Part shown: positions 24,240 to 36,094 of the stretch, in pieces
Layout: the number at the start of each line of letters is the position of its first letter
How positions within the stretch are numbered: the first letter of the stretch is position 1
Assembly (NCBI GenBank): GCA_943704415.1
Contig: CALSCO010002541.1
Span: 1 to 64,000, forward strand
Direction: 5' to 3'
Length of the DNA stretch: 64,000 bases
Source of the DNA: Parvularia atlantis
Taxonomy: Eukaryota > Opisthokonta > Rotosphaerida
Position numbers and translations under genes: made by a program
Notes under the pieces: generated by a model
Told to the model about the DNA's origin: nothing
Database searches by the model: none
The model's input: only the letters and a program-made list of their open reading frames with translations

Positions 24240-26980
24240 TCAGCCGCCAGTGCCGCGGGCCGAGCAGCCAGCGCGCACGCACCGCAGGCGGTAGCCCTCG
24301 ATGCGCATGCACTTTGGACACGCCTCCGCCTTGTAGCAGTTGTAGTGGCAGAATGACTTGCACGTGGGGCACTGCGTCACCTGTACCGGCCGTGAGCGCT
24401 GCGGCGGACAGCGGCTGCCGCGCGCGCGCACCTTCGTCAGCTGGAACGGGTAGATGACCTCGGTGCTGCCGCAAAACTCGCAGTAGGACCCGCGCGCCTT
24501 GCAGATCTGCGCGGGGCGCCGTCAGCGCACGCCAGGCCTGCCGCCAGCAGCACCTCGCACGACAAGATGTGCCCGATCAGCTTGGACGTCGACTCCTTGG
24601 CCTTGAGCACGAGCGTGCCGCTCTCAATGTCGAGCAGGTCCTGCGTACACGGTTGGCAGCATGCCCAGCACGTGCCCCGGCCGCCGCACCTGGAGCGAGT
24701 AGTGATGCACCGAGTTGACCAGATGCATCTGCTCGCCAAACGTCTTCTTGACGAGGCTTGCCCTGTGGGCGCAGCGGCCACGGTCAGCACACGCGCGCGC
24801 ACCCGAGCTGCACATGCGCCCGCACTCTTCGCTGAGGCGGCACGCCTGCAGAAAGTCGCGCACGTACGACAGCTGCGTCCGCAGCACCTGCGCGCGGCCG
24901 TGAGCATGATCATGATGCGCGCCCTCACACGCGTACCCGCATCTCCTCAAGGGGCTTGATGCGCCGGTACAGCGACGCGTTGAACACGGACAGGTCCAAG
25001 ATCGGCTCGGCAAAGATGTTGTCAATAAACTCCTTGGCGCGGATCGACACGCGGTACTTGGCAAAGTCCCATGTCTGGCCGGCCTGTCAGCAAGCGCAGT
25101 GCGCGCCACGCCGCGCGGCCCGCGTACATGGAGGATGCGCGCGGGGATGATCGACAGGTCGTTGATGTGGCACGTGCGGCAGTAGAGCTTGCCTGAGTAC
25201 TCGCAGAAGCGCCCGCCGCGCAGCACTGCCCATCGCCGCGTCCCGTCAGCGCAGCTCCCCGCTCCAGGCCGCCATCGCACCGCCATCGATGCGCTTGCCG
25301 CAGTTGTAGCAGCGGCTGCGCGCGGCCGCGTCGACCTGGTACAGCGCGGTCAGGGCACCACGACGTTCCGCGGGCGCGCGCACGTTGCGGCTGCGCTGGA
25401 TCTGGTAGTATAGCTGCATGCGCGGCTGCGGCCACGCGTCCGCCACGGGGTCCGACGCCTCGGCGGCCTTTGCGTCCTGCGACGCCGCGCGAGGTTGGCG
25501 ACCGTGCACGCTGCAGCGCGCAGCCGCACCAAGGGCGTGGCTGCGCCATCCTCGTCGCCAGGATCGTCCGCGTCACCCTCCTCGTAGTCGTCGGCCGAGT
25601 TTTGCGAGAACGCCCGGAAGCGTTCGGGCTGGTGCGCACACGCGCGCGCACGAGTCAACACACCCCGCTCGCCGCGCAGCACGCGCACCAAACTGTCGAG
25701 CGCCGGCGTGTCGCCCTCAGCCAGCTGCGGCGACCCGTTTATGGCGATGTTGCTGCCCGAGGCGACGCGCGCGACGTGCTACGCGCCTCGTCAGCCGCCG
25801 CGCGACGCAGTCGGGGCGCTCGCGCACCCGCGTCGACAGTGACGACAGCATCGCCTCCTGAATGCCCTGGGCGACCTCGCTCTCGCTCGTCCTCGCGTCA
25901 CCGATGCAGCCCACAAATAGGCGCAGCGCGACCGACTCGGGCGAGACGAGGCCGGCGGGCCGAGGCCCGTTTGCCGGCGCGCCCCGCTGGCCCTGCGGCT
26001 GTGGGCGCCCCCGCTGCCCCGCGCCGACACCGCTGGCGCTGCTGCGCGACCGCGCGAGCTCCTGCGTCGTGACCGCGGCCTGCTGGCTCTGCTGCACGGC
26101 GTACGAGATGTCCAGCAGCGCCATCCTCAGCGGGTCCACTGTCGCGTGGGCGTGGCGGTGAGCAGCGGCGTGCGTTTCACCGGCAGCAACGCAACTGCCT
26201 TCGGGCATCGAGTCGGTGCGCGTGATCGGGCGTGCGCCGGGCGTGCCGCGCGACGACGTCGGCAGCGGCGCGAGGTGCTGGTAGCTTCCTGTGCACGCGC
26301 GCGTGCATCAGCCGACGTCGCACCCGCACCCGCACGCCCGCACCCGACCCGCCCATGGACGACGTTCGCCGTGCGTGCTTGAACGGCGGCCGGCGGCGCG
26401 GCTCGGCGCGCGCCGTCTCGTCCTCGCTCTCGGACATGACGGGCGTGGCGTTGCCTGCGGGCCACGCGTGGCGTGAACGGCACGGCGCGCGGCACGGCGC
26501 GAGTGCAACAGAGAGAGAGAGAGAGAGAGAGGCAGAGGCAGCTCTTGGCCAATTGCGTTTACGCGCGCGCTCCCACTGCTCTGGGTGTGTCTCGCCAGCG
26601 CCGCACCTGTGTCGTGGCCGTGCGCAACCCGCACCACAACCCCGCCCACCGCCTGCGCCCCCGCCAGCCGCGCCGGCCGCCCCCCGCGACGCACCACCTT
26701 CACCCGCCAGCGCGGCGGCCAGCGGCACAAGCCTGGGCTCGTCGTCGGACGCGGGGCTCGAGAAGGCCAGGGTGGGCACCTGCGCCGCGCGTGCACGTAG
26801 CTGTGGGGCCCGCTTGCGTCAGCCGTCGTCATCCGCGCGGGCGCGCACGACCTCCTGCACGGCCAGCGTGAAGGCCTCGGCCACGCGCACGTAGTCGTTG
26901 TCGGCGTCGTACGGCGCGCCCGGCGCCGCCGTGGCCGTGTAGAACCGCACAAACGAGGCGGCGAGCGGTTCGGGCTGCAT
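24240..26980 (-). CDS. Rubicon/DEF8/PLEKHM1-type protein with Rubicon-homology zinc domain
   Basis: The C-terminal half is a Rubicon-homology (DUF4206) domain. It opens with CYNCGKRIDGG, then GRFCEYSGKLYCRTCHINDL and IIPARIL, then WDFAKYRVSIRAKEFIDN, FNASLYRRIKPLEEMR and LRTQLSYVRDFLQACRLSEE. It closes with a Cys/His cluster: CEFCGSTEVIYPF, then CPTCKSFCHYNCYKAEACPKC. In animals such domains bind Rab7 on late endosomes. The N-terminal half (from MQPEPLAASFVRFYTA) contains a region of RUN-like helices (LVSPESVALRLFVGCIGDA) but no motif strong enough to name. Ser/Ala-rich linkers separate the parts. It could regulate autophagy or endosome maturation; this is inferred from family only. Confidence 0.82.
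26511..26531. repeat. GA microsatellite within the Rubicon-like gene
   Basis: About ten GA units. Probably intronic, since the flanking frame is not conserved. Confidence 0.85.
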
Positions 26981-26996
26981 AGGTACGATACAATTT

Positions 26997-27005
26997 TAAG
27001 TTTGA
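26997..27005 (+). promoter_or_regulatory. TAAGTTTGA element in a 49-bp bidirectional promoter
   Basis: TAAGTTTGA sits in an AT-rich island between the divergent ATGs at 26980 and 27030. The same nine bases occur upstream of VPS28 at 61107-61115. Function is inferred from position and recurrence only. Confidence 0.4.
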
Positions 27006-27029
27006 TTGGCAGCCGCGGGCGACCAGCCT

Positions 27030-30000
27030 ATGTACAGGTCGCTCTCGAACGACGCCGACGAGCTCGCGGCCCTCGCCGCGGCCGCGGCCGTGCTCGAGGA
27101 GCGCCCAGACGCGCTGGACGCGGCGCTAGACGCGGCGGTGTCGGTCACGGGCGGCGCCGTGCCGGATGCGCGCACGGCCCCGGCGCGCCCGCTCGACGTC
27201 GCGCGGCTGCACGAGAACTCGGCCGAGCTCGACCGCGCGTGGGCCGCGTCCGACCCGGCAACCGCGTCGTCGTCCTCCTCGGCCGCGTCGGTGCCGTCGC
27301 AGGCGGGTGCGCGCGGGCGCGCGAGCGCGACCGGGGCGCAGCGGTGCGTTTGGCACGTGCCTCCGGGCAGCGTGACGTGGTCGCAGGTGGGTGATCGCAC
27401 GCCTCCGCGCGTCCAGGCCGGGCGAGTGGATCGACCTGCCGTCGCTCGGGCGCGACAAGGGCAAGCTGCCGGACGAGGGCCACGCGGCCGACGGCGAGCG
27501 CATGCAGGCGCAGACCGGCACAACGCTCGACTACGGCCGCCTGCCCACCGAGAACGACCTGTGCGGCGGCGGCCCGCACGCCCGCGCGCGCGCGCGCGCG
27601 CTCACGCGCCGCGCACAGGTCCGAGGCGGCGTCACGGCGCACGTCCGCTGACGAGCGCCGCCGCGCAGCGCCGCCATCCGTGCCGCCGCTGTGGGAGCGC
27701 GTGCGCAGGCGGCTCGCGCTGTGGTTTGGCAACGTGCAGCTCTCGGTCGGGTACATCGTCAGCGACACGCGCAAGCGCAAGCGCTCGCTCGGCATCGGCA
27801 TCGCCACCGTGTTCCTCGTCGTGTGCTTCCTCGCGTGCGTCAGGGCGGGTCGCGCGGGCGCAGGCACGTCCTGACCACAAGCGGCACAGCCTCATCCAGA
27901 ACGGCCTCGACCGCTCGAGCGTGGTCTTTATCAAGTTGTCGGAGGACCAGATCGGGCAGTACGACATTGTGTGCACCGTGCACACGCGCGTGCGCTCCCG
28001 TCTCACGAGTGCCGCAGCTGTTTGCGCCCGCCGTCACGCCCAACGCTACCTCGTACTTCCTCAACTACACGTACATGAACGCGTCGCTGTCGAGCTCGAC
28101 AGCGATCGCTGGCAGTGCGCCGCGCTGGGTGCGCCCGCGCGCGCCCCGCTCGCCTCGCGCGTGAGTTGTGACGCCCGCGACGCAGATCGTGCCGGCCAAC
28201 ATGGCATCGCGGCCACCCGAGGATGTGTCGATGACGTCGTCGTCGAGCTCCTCGACCACGTCCACCATCCTCAACACGCTTTTTGGCCGCGCCAGCAACT
28301 CGACGGCGTCGATCGCGCGCAACACGTCCGTCGTCGTGCTGGTCATTGACACGGAGCTCGAGGCCGTGCGTGTAGCACGTCGGTCGGCGGGAAAACAGCT
28401 CACGTGAGCGGGCACACGCAGTCCATCGGCCTTGGCGCGGCCTGGAACCATCGCGCGCTCGGCCAGTTGGAGACGCACGTCACGTCGTCAACCTTGCGCA
28501 CGCTCGGTCTGCGGCCCAACGCCGGCGACCGCGTACGGCTGTCAGTCGACACCACGTCGCTGCTGGTGCGCGCCGTGACGTGCGCACGACGACGACGCTG
28601 AGCGTGAGAGCGGCGCGCAGAGCTCCGACACGGGCGCCAACCCGTTCAGCAACGCGCAGATTGTCAACTTTCTGAACCGCTTCAACCTGACCTTTGGCGG
28701 TTGCGTGCGCTGTCACACGCGCGTGTGCGCCGCTCACACGCGTTGCTCGCAGACGCGACTATCAAGCTGCCCGTAAACCTCCTGCCCGACCTGACTGGCG
28801 TCGTGATCACGCTGCCGCCGATCGGCAACCTGGTGCGCGTTGCGGCACGCCCAGCCGCGGGTGGCTGACGCCCGCCCCGCCCAGACCAACGGGACCGACA
28901 TTGACCTGGGCGAGCTCGTGAGCCAGCTGCCCGTGAACGCCACCGAGATCGCCATCCAGGACCTGATCGACGCGGTCAACCGGCGCATCAACGGCACAAC
29001 GACGGCCGACGCCGTCGCGGTGATTCTGCAGGTGGCGCTGCAGCTCAACAAAATCCCGCTGTTTCAGCAGGAGTTTATCGGTGCGTGCGGGCGCGGGCGC
29101 TCCGTGCGTCTGGCTGAGAGCGGTCCCCATTGCGCGCTTACAGTCATCGACGCCATCGACTACCCGGGCGGCAAGTACCCGCCGTCGCTGGGCAACGTCG
29201 CGGTGATCGAGAAGACGTGGTTCGAGGTCGCCGTGAAGCAGTACATCAGGCACGCGCCGCGTGCCCTTGCGAGTGATGCGAGCTGACGGCGCCAGCGTCG
29301 CAGCACGCTCATCGATCTGCCCATCATTGCGGCGCTGCTCGGGCCGCAGGGCGTGCAGACGCTCAGGAACGTGCAGGCCGCGCAGCTGGACGTGCGTGCG
29401 CGCTCGAGTCGCACCATGACCGTCAGCTGACGCACCGATCGCAGGACTACGCGCTCACGGTAATTGCGCTGTTTGCAAATCGCGTGCAGATCTACGTGCA
29501 AGACAACAAGGCGCAGCAGCGCGACCTGATCGTGCGCTCACGGGCGCGCGCACGTGCACTTGCCTCACACCGGCGCCGCAGCGCGCCTCGGACAACGCCG
29601 CTGCGGCACTCGGCCTCGACTTCAACGCGACATGGACCTTCCCGGTCTCGGTGGGCGTGCAGGCGACCGAGACAATCAAGCTGTTCCTGAACCAGGTGCG
29701 TCTGCGCGCGCGGCTGTGCGCGGCCGTGTGGTGCTCACGCCGAGCCAGATCTTCTTCGCGGTCAACGGCGTGCTCGTGATCCTCGCGATCCTGCTGATCT
29801 ACTCGCTGCTGCTGTCGGACGTGGAGGAGAAGACGTTCGAGTACGGCATGCTGCGCACGCTCGGCATGCCGCAGGGCGTCCTGGTCGTGCTCCTGTTCCT
29901 GCAGGCACGTGGCTGCCGCTTGCAGTCAGCGCGCGCTCACGTGCCACACGCTGCACACGCGCAGTCGGCCATGTTTTCGGTGCCGGGCATCGTCTTTGGC

Positions 30001-32853
30001 TTCCTGTCCTGCTTCATCCTGTACATCTTCATGGACGTGTTCGTGTCGATGTTTGTGACGATCGCCATGGACCCGCGCCTCACGGCCTCGGCCATCACGC
30101 TCGGCGTCGGTGCGTGCTGGGCGCACTTGCTTGCCGATGCTCACACGTGTGCGACACAGTGCTCGGCGTGCTCATGCCCATTGCCGGCATGATCCTGCCC
30201 ATCCGCCGTGCGCTGTCGCAGACGCTGCGCGACGCCCTCGACGTCTACCACAACATTGTGCGCACTCTGCCTGCCCGCGCATGTGCGCGCAGACGTCAAA
30301 CGGGCGCGCGCGCAGGTCAACAACTCGATCGTGACCATCCGCCGCCTCGAGAGCATCGGCGTGTCGCTCACGGAGACGTCCGTGGCCATCGCACTGGTGC
30401 GGGCCGGGTGCGCTGCGCGTCGCTCGCCTGACGTCGGCGCGGCGGCGCAGGTCGTCATCGGCTTCCTCATCTACTACCTCGCGCCGCTCGCCTTTGTCTA
30501 CAACAACCTGCAGATGTTCCTCAACATTCTCACGATCATTCTGCTGGGTGCGGGCGGTGCTTGCATGCGCGCGTGCGTGTACTGACGCGCGCGTGGCTCG
30601 CAGGCATGGTTGTCGGTCAGGTGCTGATCGCGCAGGTGTTGGACATCTACCTCGAGCGCATTATCCTGTTCTTCATCATGTGGGGCCCCGACCGGTGCGC
30701 CCGCGCCCGTGTGTCTCTGCGTGCACCCACACCGCGCGCGTGCGCGCAGCGTGCTGCGGTCGGTTGTGAACAAGAACCTGTTTGCTCACCGCTCGCGCAA
30801 CCGCAAGGTGCGTCGTGCGTGCACAACAGCTGCAGTCAGAGCGCTCATGCCGCGCGTGCCCGCAGACCGGCATGATGTTCACGCTCTGTATCGGCTTTAT
30901 CATCTTCGCCGCGACCATGTTTACGCAGCAAGCGCAGTCGATCCCGGACAACCTCGAGTGGGCGTCGGGCGCGGATATTGTGCGCTTGCGGGGCACGCGC
31001 GCAAGGCGGCGCTGACGCAGCCGTCTCGCAGGTCGTGTCGAGCAGCAGCATCGACCAACCGCTCCCGCGCGCAAAGCTCAGCGCCGTGCTGGACACGCTG
31101 CGCGTCGGCGCCAACACGAGCGCCAACCCTGAGCTGGCACAGTACCTTGTGGTGCGCACAAGCCGCGGACGGTGCAGGGCCCCCCTCATAACGCGTGGCG
31201 TGCGCGCGCAGGTCGAGGGCTACACATTTGTGTCGTTCCGGGCTGACAGCCTGCCGTTTGTGGCCTCGTCGAGCATCTCGGGCATCGCAACGATCCGTGG
31301 GCGCTCGGTCGCGGTGCAGGCCGTGGACGAGAACTTTCTCCAGGTGGCCTCGCGCAAGTACCTGCTCATCTCGGAGTTGTCGCGCACGGTGGACTTTGCG
31401 AACGTGCCGGGCACGAGCGTGACGGACGTCGTCGCGCCGCTCAACCGCACGTTTGGCTTTACGCCTTCGTCGACTGCGAACGCCAACCTGGAGAACTACG
31501 GTGCGCGGCGCGCGCCGGCGCGTGGTCGTGCTGCTCATCGCGCCCGCAGTGCCGCCGGTGATCGTCGTGCCCAGCATGAACAACGTCACGGACGAGCTGA
31601 ACGAGCAGAGCGCGGTGCTGTACGGGACGTACTTCCCGATCCTCATGAGCGGTGCGGTTTCGTGTGCCCGATGCGCCGTCTCAACGCCGGCCGCGCCCTG
31701 CAGAGTCGATGCGCAACGGGCTCTACAGCGACACGACGACGCCGATGCAGATGTACGTGCGCGTGCGGTCGGGCAACCTGGACAAGTACGTCTTTTTCCT
31801 GCTCAAGCCGATCGCGATGCTCAAGAAGATGCCCGGTGCGCGTGGTGCGCTCGGCGACTGTGACGTGCGCTGAGCCGCGCTCGTTACTGCCGCGCAGGCT
31901 TTATTGCGATCAACCAGCTGACCGTGTCTGGCTCGGCGGTGCTGGTGTCAATGCGGACAATGCAGCGCATCATGCGCGACGCGTTCGACACGGTTCCGGG
32001 CGCGGCGCCACAGTACAACTACACGGTGCCGTGCGCCTGCCCGCGCGCTGCGGCCCGCTGTGCCCTAAACGACTGAGCGGGCGCAGGAGCCGCCGCTACA
32101 GTCGCTCCTCGTGCGCATCTCGCCGTGGGCGTCGCTGGGCCAGATCGACGCGGTTGTCAACGGCATCAGCTCGCTGCTGAGCGACATCCCGAACCTCGCG
32201 GTGCGTGCGCATTGCCGCGGTCGAACGTGGATGCATCGCTGACCCGCGCGTTCGCGCGCAAGGTCGTGAACCTCAAGTACCAAATCGAGCAGACCTCGCT
32301 CGCGTCGCAGATTATCCTCATCTTCTTTGACGTGGTCGCGATCATCGGCGTCGTCTTCTGCTTCTTTGTGCTCTGGCTGTCGTTCACGGCCAACGTGCGC
32401 GAGAACTCGTGGGAGTTTGGCGTGCTGCGCGCGATCGGTCTCGACGTGCGTGCCGGGCGCGGTCGCCGACCGACCGCACGCTGACCGCTCATTGCGCGCG
32501 CGCGCGCGCGCGCGCGTAGGCGTCGACGGTGATGCGGCTGTACATCTACGAGGCGGTGTCGCTCGTGTTTGCCTGCGTGATGCTGGGGTGCGTGGCGTGC
32601 GCGGCGCAAAAACGTGCGCGCCTGCGGCTGACGCGCAGCGGCTGTGCGCAGCACGGCGCTCGGCGTGATCACGGCCGTGCTGCTCACGCTGCAGCTCAAC
32701 CTGTTCTCGCAGAACCCGTTCGCGCTCGTCTTCCCGCTGCCGCTCTACCTGCTCGTCATCCTGCTCTCGCTCGCCGTGGCCGTGCTCGGCTCGTACATCC
32801 CGGCGTCGGAGCTCGAGCGCAAGGAGGTGGCGATTGCGCTCAAGGGCGCATAG
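27030..32853 (+). CDS. FtsX/MacB-like permease with two FtsX domains, about ten membrane segments
   Basis: A soluble, acidic and Ser-rich N-terminal region leads to a first membrane segment (GIGIATVFLVVCFLA). A large extracytoplasmic part rich in Asn/Ser/Thr follows. The first FtsX domain has FFAVNGVLVILAILLIYSLL, then EEKTFEYGMLRTLGMPQG. Further membrane segments include VVIGFLIYYLAPLAFVY and FTLCIGFIIFAATMF. The second FtsX domain has VVAIIGVVFCFFVLWL, then RENSWEFGVLRAIGLD, and ends FALVFPLPLYLLVILL with SYIPASELERKEVAIALKGA. The EYGMLRTLG/EFGVLRAIG loops mark the family, which in bacteria couples to an ABC ATPase. No ATPase is fused or adjacent here, so partner and substrate are unknown. 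More than 25 exons. Confidence 0.87.
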
Positions 32854-32918
32854 ACAGCCGTCGCTCGTTGTTGTTTGCAAAACTTGTGTACGTACACGCA
32901 CGCACGCGCGCGCGCTAG

Positions 32919-33705
32919 TCAGGATGCGGGCGGGCACAGTGCGTCTTGCGTCATCTCGCCCTCGGTCACGACCAGCAGCTGCGCGTCTTTGCGCGCCCGT
33001 CGTTCCCCGATCAGCGCAAAGAGCGCGTCGTCGTCGTCGAGCGCGGCCGGCGCCGCCTGCTTCGAGTCGAGGTTGTACCACACGCCGTCGATGCGCCGCA
33101 GCGCCAGCCAGTGGCGACCCCAAAACGTGGCCACGTTGAGCACGAGCCCGAAGACGGCGTTGAGGCGCAGGCGTCGCACGTCTGCATGCACACAGCATAA
33201 AGCACTCTGCCGCGGCCGATCGCGCCGCACCGCACCGCGCCGCGCGTCCATCCAGACGACGTGCAGCCCCTCGCGCAGCAGCGCCGCCTCGAGCACGTTC
33301 ACGTCAAAGTTGCCGAGGCCGCTGCACGGGCGCGTCCCGCGTCAGCAACGGCGCGATCGCAGACGCGTCTGACGCACAGCAGCGACCGATGCGGGTGCCC
33401 GCCCAGCCAGCCCCACCACCCCGCGCTGCCGGACGCCTCGAGCGCGCTGGACGCGGCCGCCAACTCGTCCGCGAGCGCGTCCAGGTCGGCCTTTGTGAAG
33501 CGCTCGCGCTGCAGCTGCCCGATTGCCCGCATCAGACGCGAAGCGGAATGCGCGCGCGCGCGCGACGGACCAGGTTGTTCAGCGTGTGCTGCATCGCGAT
33601 ATGCATGCGAGTGAGTGAGTGGCAACCGGGAGCACGCCCGCCCACGCCGCGCGCGCGTGCCTTGGCGCAGTGCTGCAACCGCTGCGGCTCGAAGTAGATG
33701 TTCAT
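32919..33705 (-). CDS. Josephin-domain deubiquitinase (JOSD type)
   Basis: Small cysteine protease that cleaves ubiquitin, related to JOSD1/2 and ataxin-3. The catalytic cysteine segment reads MNIYFEPQRLQHCAKH then TLNNLLQRERFTKADL, which aligns with the family CAxHxLNN signature. The signature is split by an intron at about 33587-33660 that begins GCACGC. This makes it a GC-AG intron, and splicing anywhere else would destroy the signature. NFDVNVLEAALLREGLHVVW follows, then the catalytic histidine in WGRHWLALRRIDG with YNLDSK. There are no ubiquitin-interacting motifs, so it is JOSD-like rather than ataxin-3-like. Confidence 0.9.
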
Positions 33706-33847
33706 CTAGTTGGACTTGCTGATTGCGAACGAGCCTAGGTGGCTGACGGCGCGTGCCAGCATGGCGCCCGCGCTCGACTCACTGACTCGGCGCGTCGTCG
33801 CGCACGTGCGACCGGCCGCAGGTCAGCCCTTGCGCCCTCGACCAGTT

Positions 33848-34966
33848 ATGGCAACCGTGCACGAGGGCTGGTTGACCAAGCAAGGCGGCCAGGTCAAGTC
33901 GTGGAAGCGGCGATTGTTTGCGCTGTACGGCGCCGAGGGCGGCGCGCCGGCGACGCTGTGCTACTACAAGGGCCAGAAGGAGCGGGACGCGCGGCGGCCG
34001 ATCGACGAGATCCCGATCAACGAGCGCACGCGCATCCAGCCAACGACCGACCTGCAGTTTGAGGTGCGCGCCGCTGCTGCCGCGCCGCTTCTGCTGCTGC
34101 TCACGGCGGGACGACCAGCTGCACACCGACAACCGCACGTACTTCCTCGTGTGCGACGCGCCCGAAGAGGTCGAGGTGTGGGTTGACGTGATCGGCGCAC
34201 AAATCGGCCAGCGCGAGGAGGGCGGGCTGGACGAGGCGTTCATGCTCAAGGTGCGCGGCTGCGGCGAGCGATGTGGCACCAACGGGCGCCGCCGGTGTGC
34301 AGCACCACGGCTACCTCTGGAAGCAGTCGGGCGTGCTTCGCCGGTGGGACGTGCGCTACTGCGTGCTCAACCCGCGCCGCATCCTGCTCTACAAGGACAG
34401 CAGCGTGCGCACACGGGCGGCAGGACGCCCTGAGCACGTCGCTCACGCCGCGCGGCCGGCGCGCAGATGTCAAGGCCGCTCTCGGCCATCGACATTGCGC
34501 GCTGCACCGACGTGTACGCGACCGAGCCGACCATGTTTACGCTCATCACCGACGGTGCCTCCCCCTGTTTGCCGCGGCGCGCGACCTCTCACGCGCACGC
34601 GGCACACAGAAAAGTACCACAACTTTGCCTCGGACAACGCCGGCGAGGTCGACAACTGGATCGCCGTGCTCACCAACGCGATCGACTTTAACCGGCTCGC
34701 GACGGCGGCGGCGGCCGGTGGGGGGGCTAAGCGCACGCGCTGTGCGAGTTTGCTCGCACTGACTGGCTGTGCAGGACCGTCGTCTGCGCCGCGCCCGCCA
34801 CCGCCCGTGCGCGGCTCGTCGCGGCGCCAGCTCGACCTGGCCGACGGCGACGAGCCCGACAAGCGCAGCAGCAACACGCCGCTGTACAGCGCGCGCAAGG
34901 TGCCCGTGCCCGCCGTCGTCCTCGCCGCGCTCGAGTCGATGGAGCACGAGCCTGACGATCAGACGA

Positions 34967-35003
<37 letters not shown>

Positions 35004-36035
35004 TGAGCCAGAGCCCGAGCCGGAGCCGGAGCCGCTGCGCAGGGCACCGCCGCCTCTTCCGCGCGCGCCGGCGCCCGCTGTGCCGACACCAGCGGCGGCT
35101 GTCACAGTGCTCGCGCCCGCGCCCGTGCCGAGCGGCCCGCCTCCGCCGCCCGTGCGCACTGCGTCGCTCGCCAACTCGGCCGCGAGCTCGGGCGACGGCA
35201 ACCGCGGGAGCGCAGCCGAGCTGCTGACCAAGACGATTGGCTCGACGCTGGCCAAGCTCACCGCGCTCAGCAGCACGAGCCTGTTTGGTGGCGGCGCGGC
35301 CTCGGGCGCTGCCGGTGCGCGTCCAGGCTCGCACGCCGGCTGGGCGTGACTTGACGCCTGCGCGCAGACGCGGACGACTCTTCGTCGGACGACGAGGGCA
35401 CGGCGGCGCCGCCGGCCCTGACGGCCGTGTCGGCGACGAACCTGGTCGTGCCGAGCACGGAGAGCGCTGTGCCGCTGGGTAAGCTGCCGCCGCAGCCGGC
35501 CAACCGCCCGCAGTCGTCGGCCAAGCACTGGGCGCCGCTGCTCCAGCAGATGGCTGCTTCCCAGCCGCCCCCGCCTCCCCCAACATCAACGGCCGCCGCA
35601 GGGCCCAAGCCACCGCGCCCGACCGTGCCCGCGCCGTACCGCCGCACGGGCGACGCGCCTCCGCCGCAGCAGGCTGTGGCCGACGAGGCGCCCGCGCAGC
35701 CGTCGCCGCCGCCGCCCGCGCGCCCCAGGATCGCGCCGCGCCCGCCCAAGCCGGTGGACGACGTCATCGTCGCGGTCGAGCAGGTGCCTGCGCCCGAGGT
35801 GACCGAGCCTGAGCCAGCACGGCCCGACGCGCCGCCCGCCTTCAAGCCGCGGCCTACCCCGGCGCCCAAGCCCGTGCTCGACGCCCCGTCGCCGGCCGAC
35901 GACAACGCACCGGCGGCGGCAGCCAGCAGCGGCGTGCCCAAACCCGCGCTGGCGCCCAAGCCCGCGATCGCGCCCAAGCCCGCACTGGCGCCCAAGCCCG
36001 CGATCGCGCCCAAGCCCGCCGTCATCCCGCCCTAG
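33848..36035 (+). CDS. Tandem PH-domain protein with proline-rich repetitive tail
   Basis: The first PH domain starts at the ATG (MATVHEGWLTKQGGQVKSWK, RRLFALYG) and ends EVEVWVDVIGAQIG. The second begins HHGYLWKQSGVLRRWDVRYC and ends GEVDNWIAVLTNAIDF. Both have the usual tryptophan of the C-terminal helix. The rest of the protein is low-complexity: a Glu-Pro run (about 34970-35033), proline-rich stretches that could bind SH3 or EVH1 domains, and a C-terminal PKPAIAPKPALAPKP repeat. A further in-frame ATG at 33761 would add 29 residues. Probably a phosphoinositide-binding membrane scaffold; partners unknown. Confidence 0.85.
34970..35033 (+). repeat. GAGCCC repeat encoding Glu-Pro dipeptides
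   Basis: Roughly ten GAGCC(C/T/G) hexamers in frame within the PH-protein tail. Confidence 0.9.
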
Positions 36036-36094
36036 CCGCGCGGGCGCCCTGATAGTCATTGTGTCGGGCAGCGCGCCGCAGTTTCGCAAATGTT

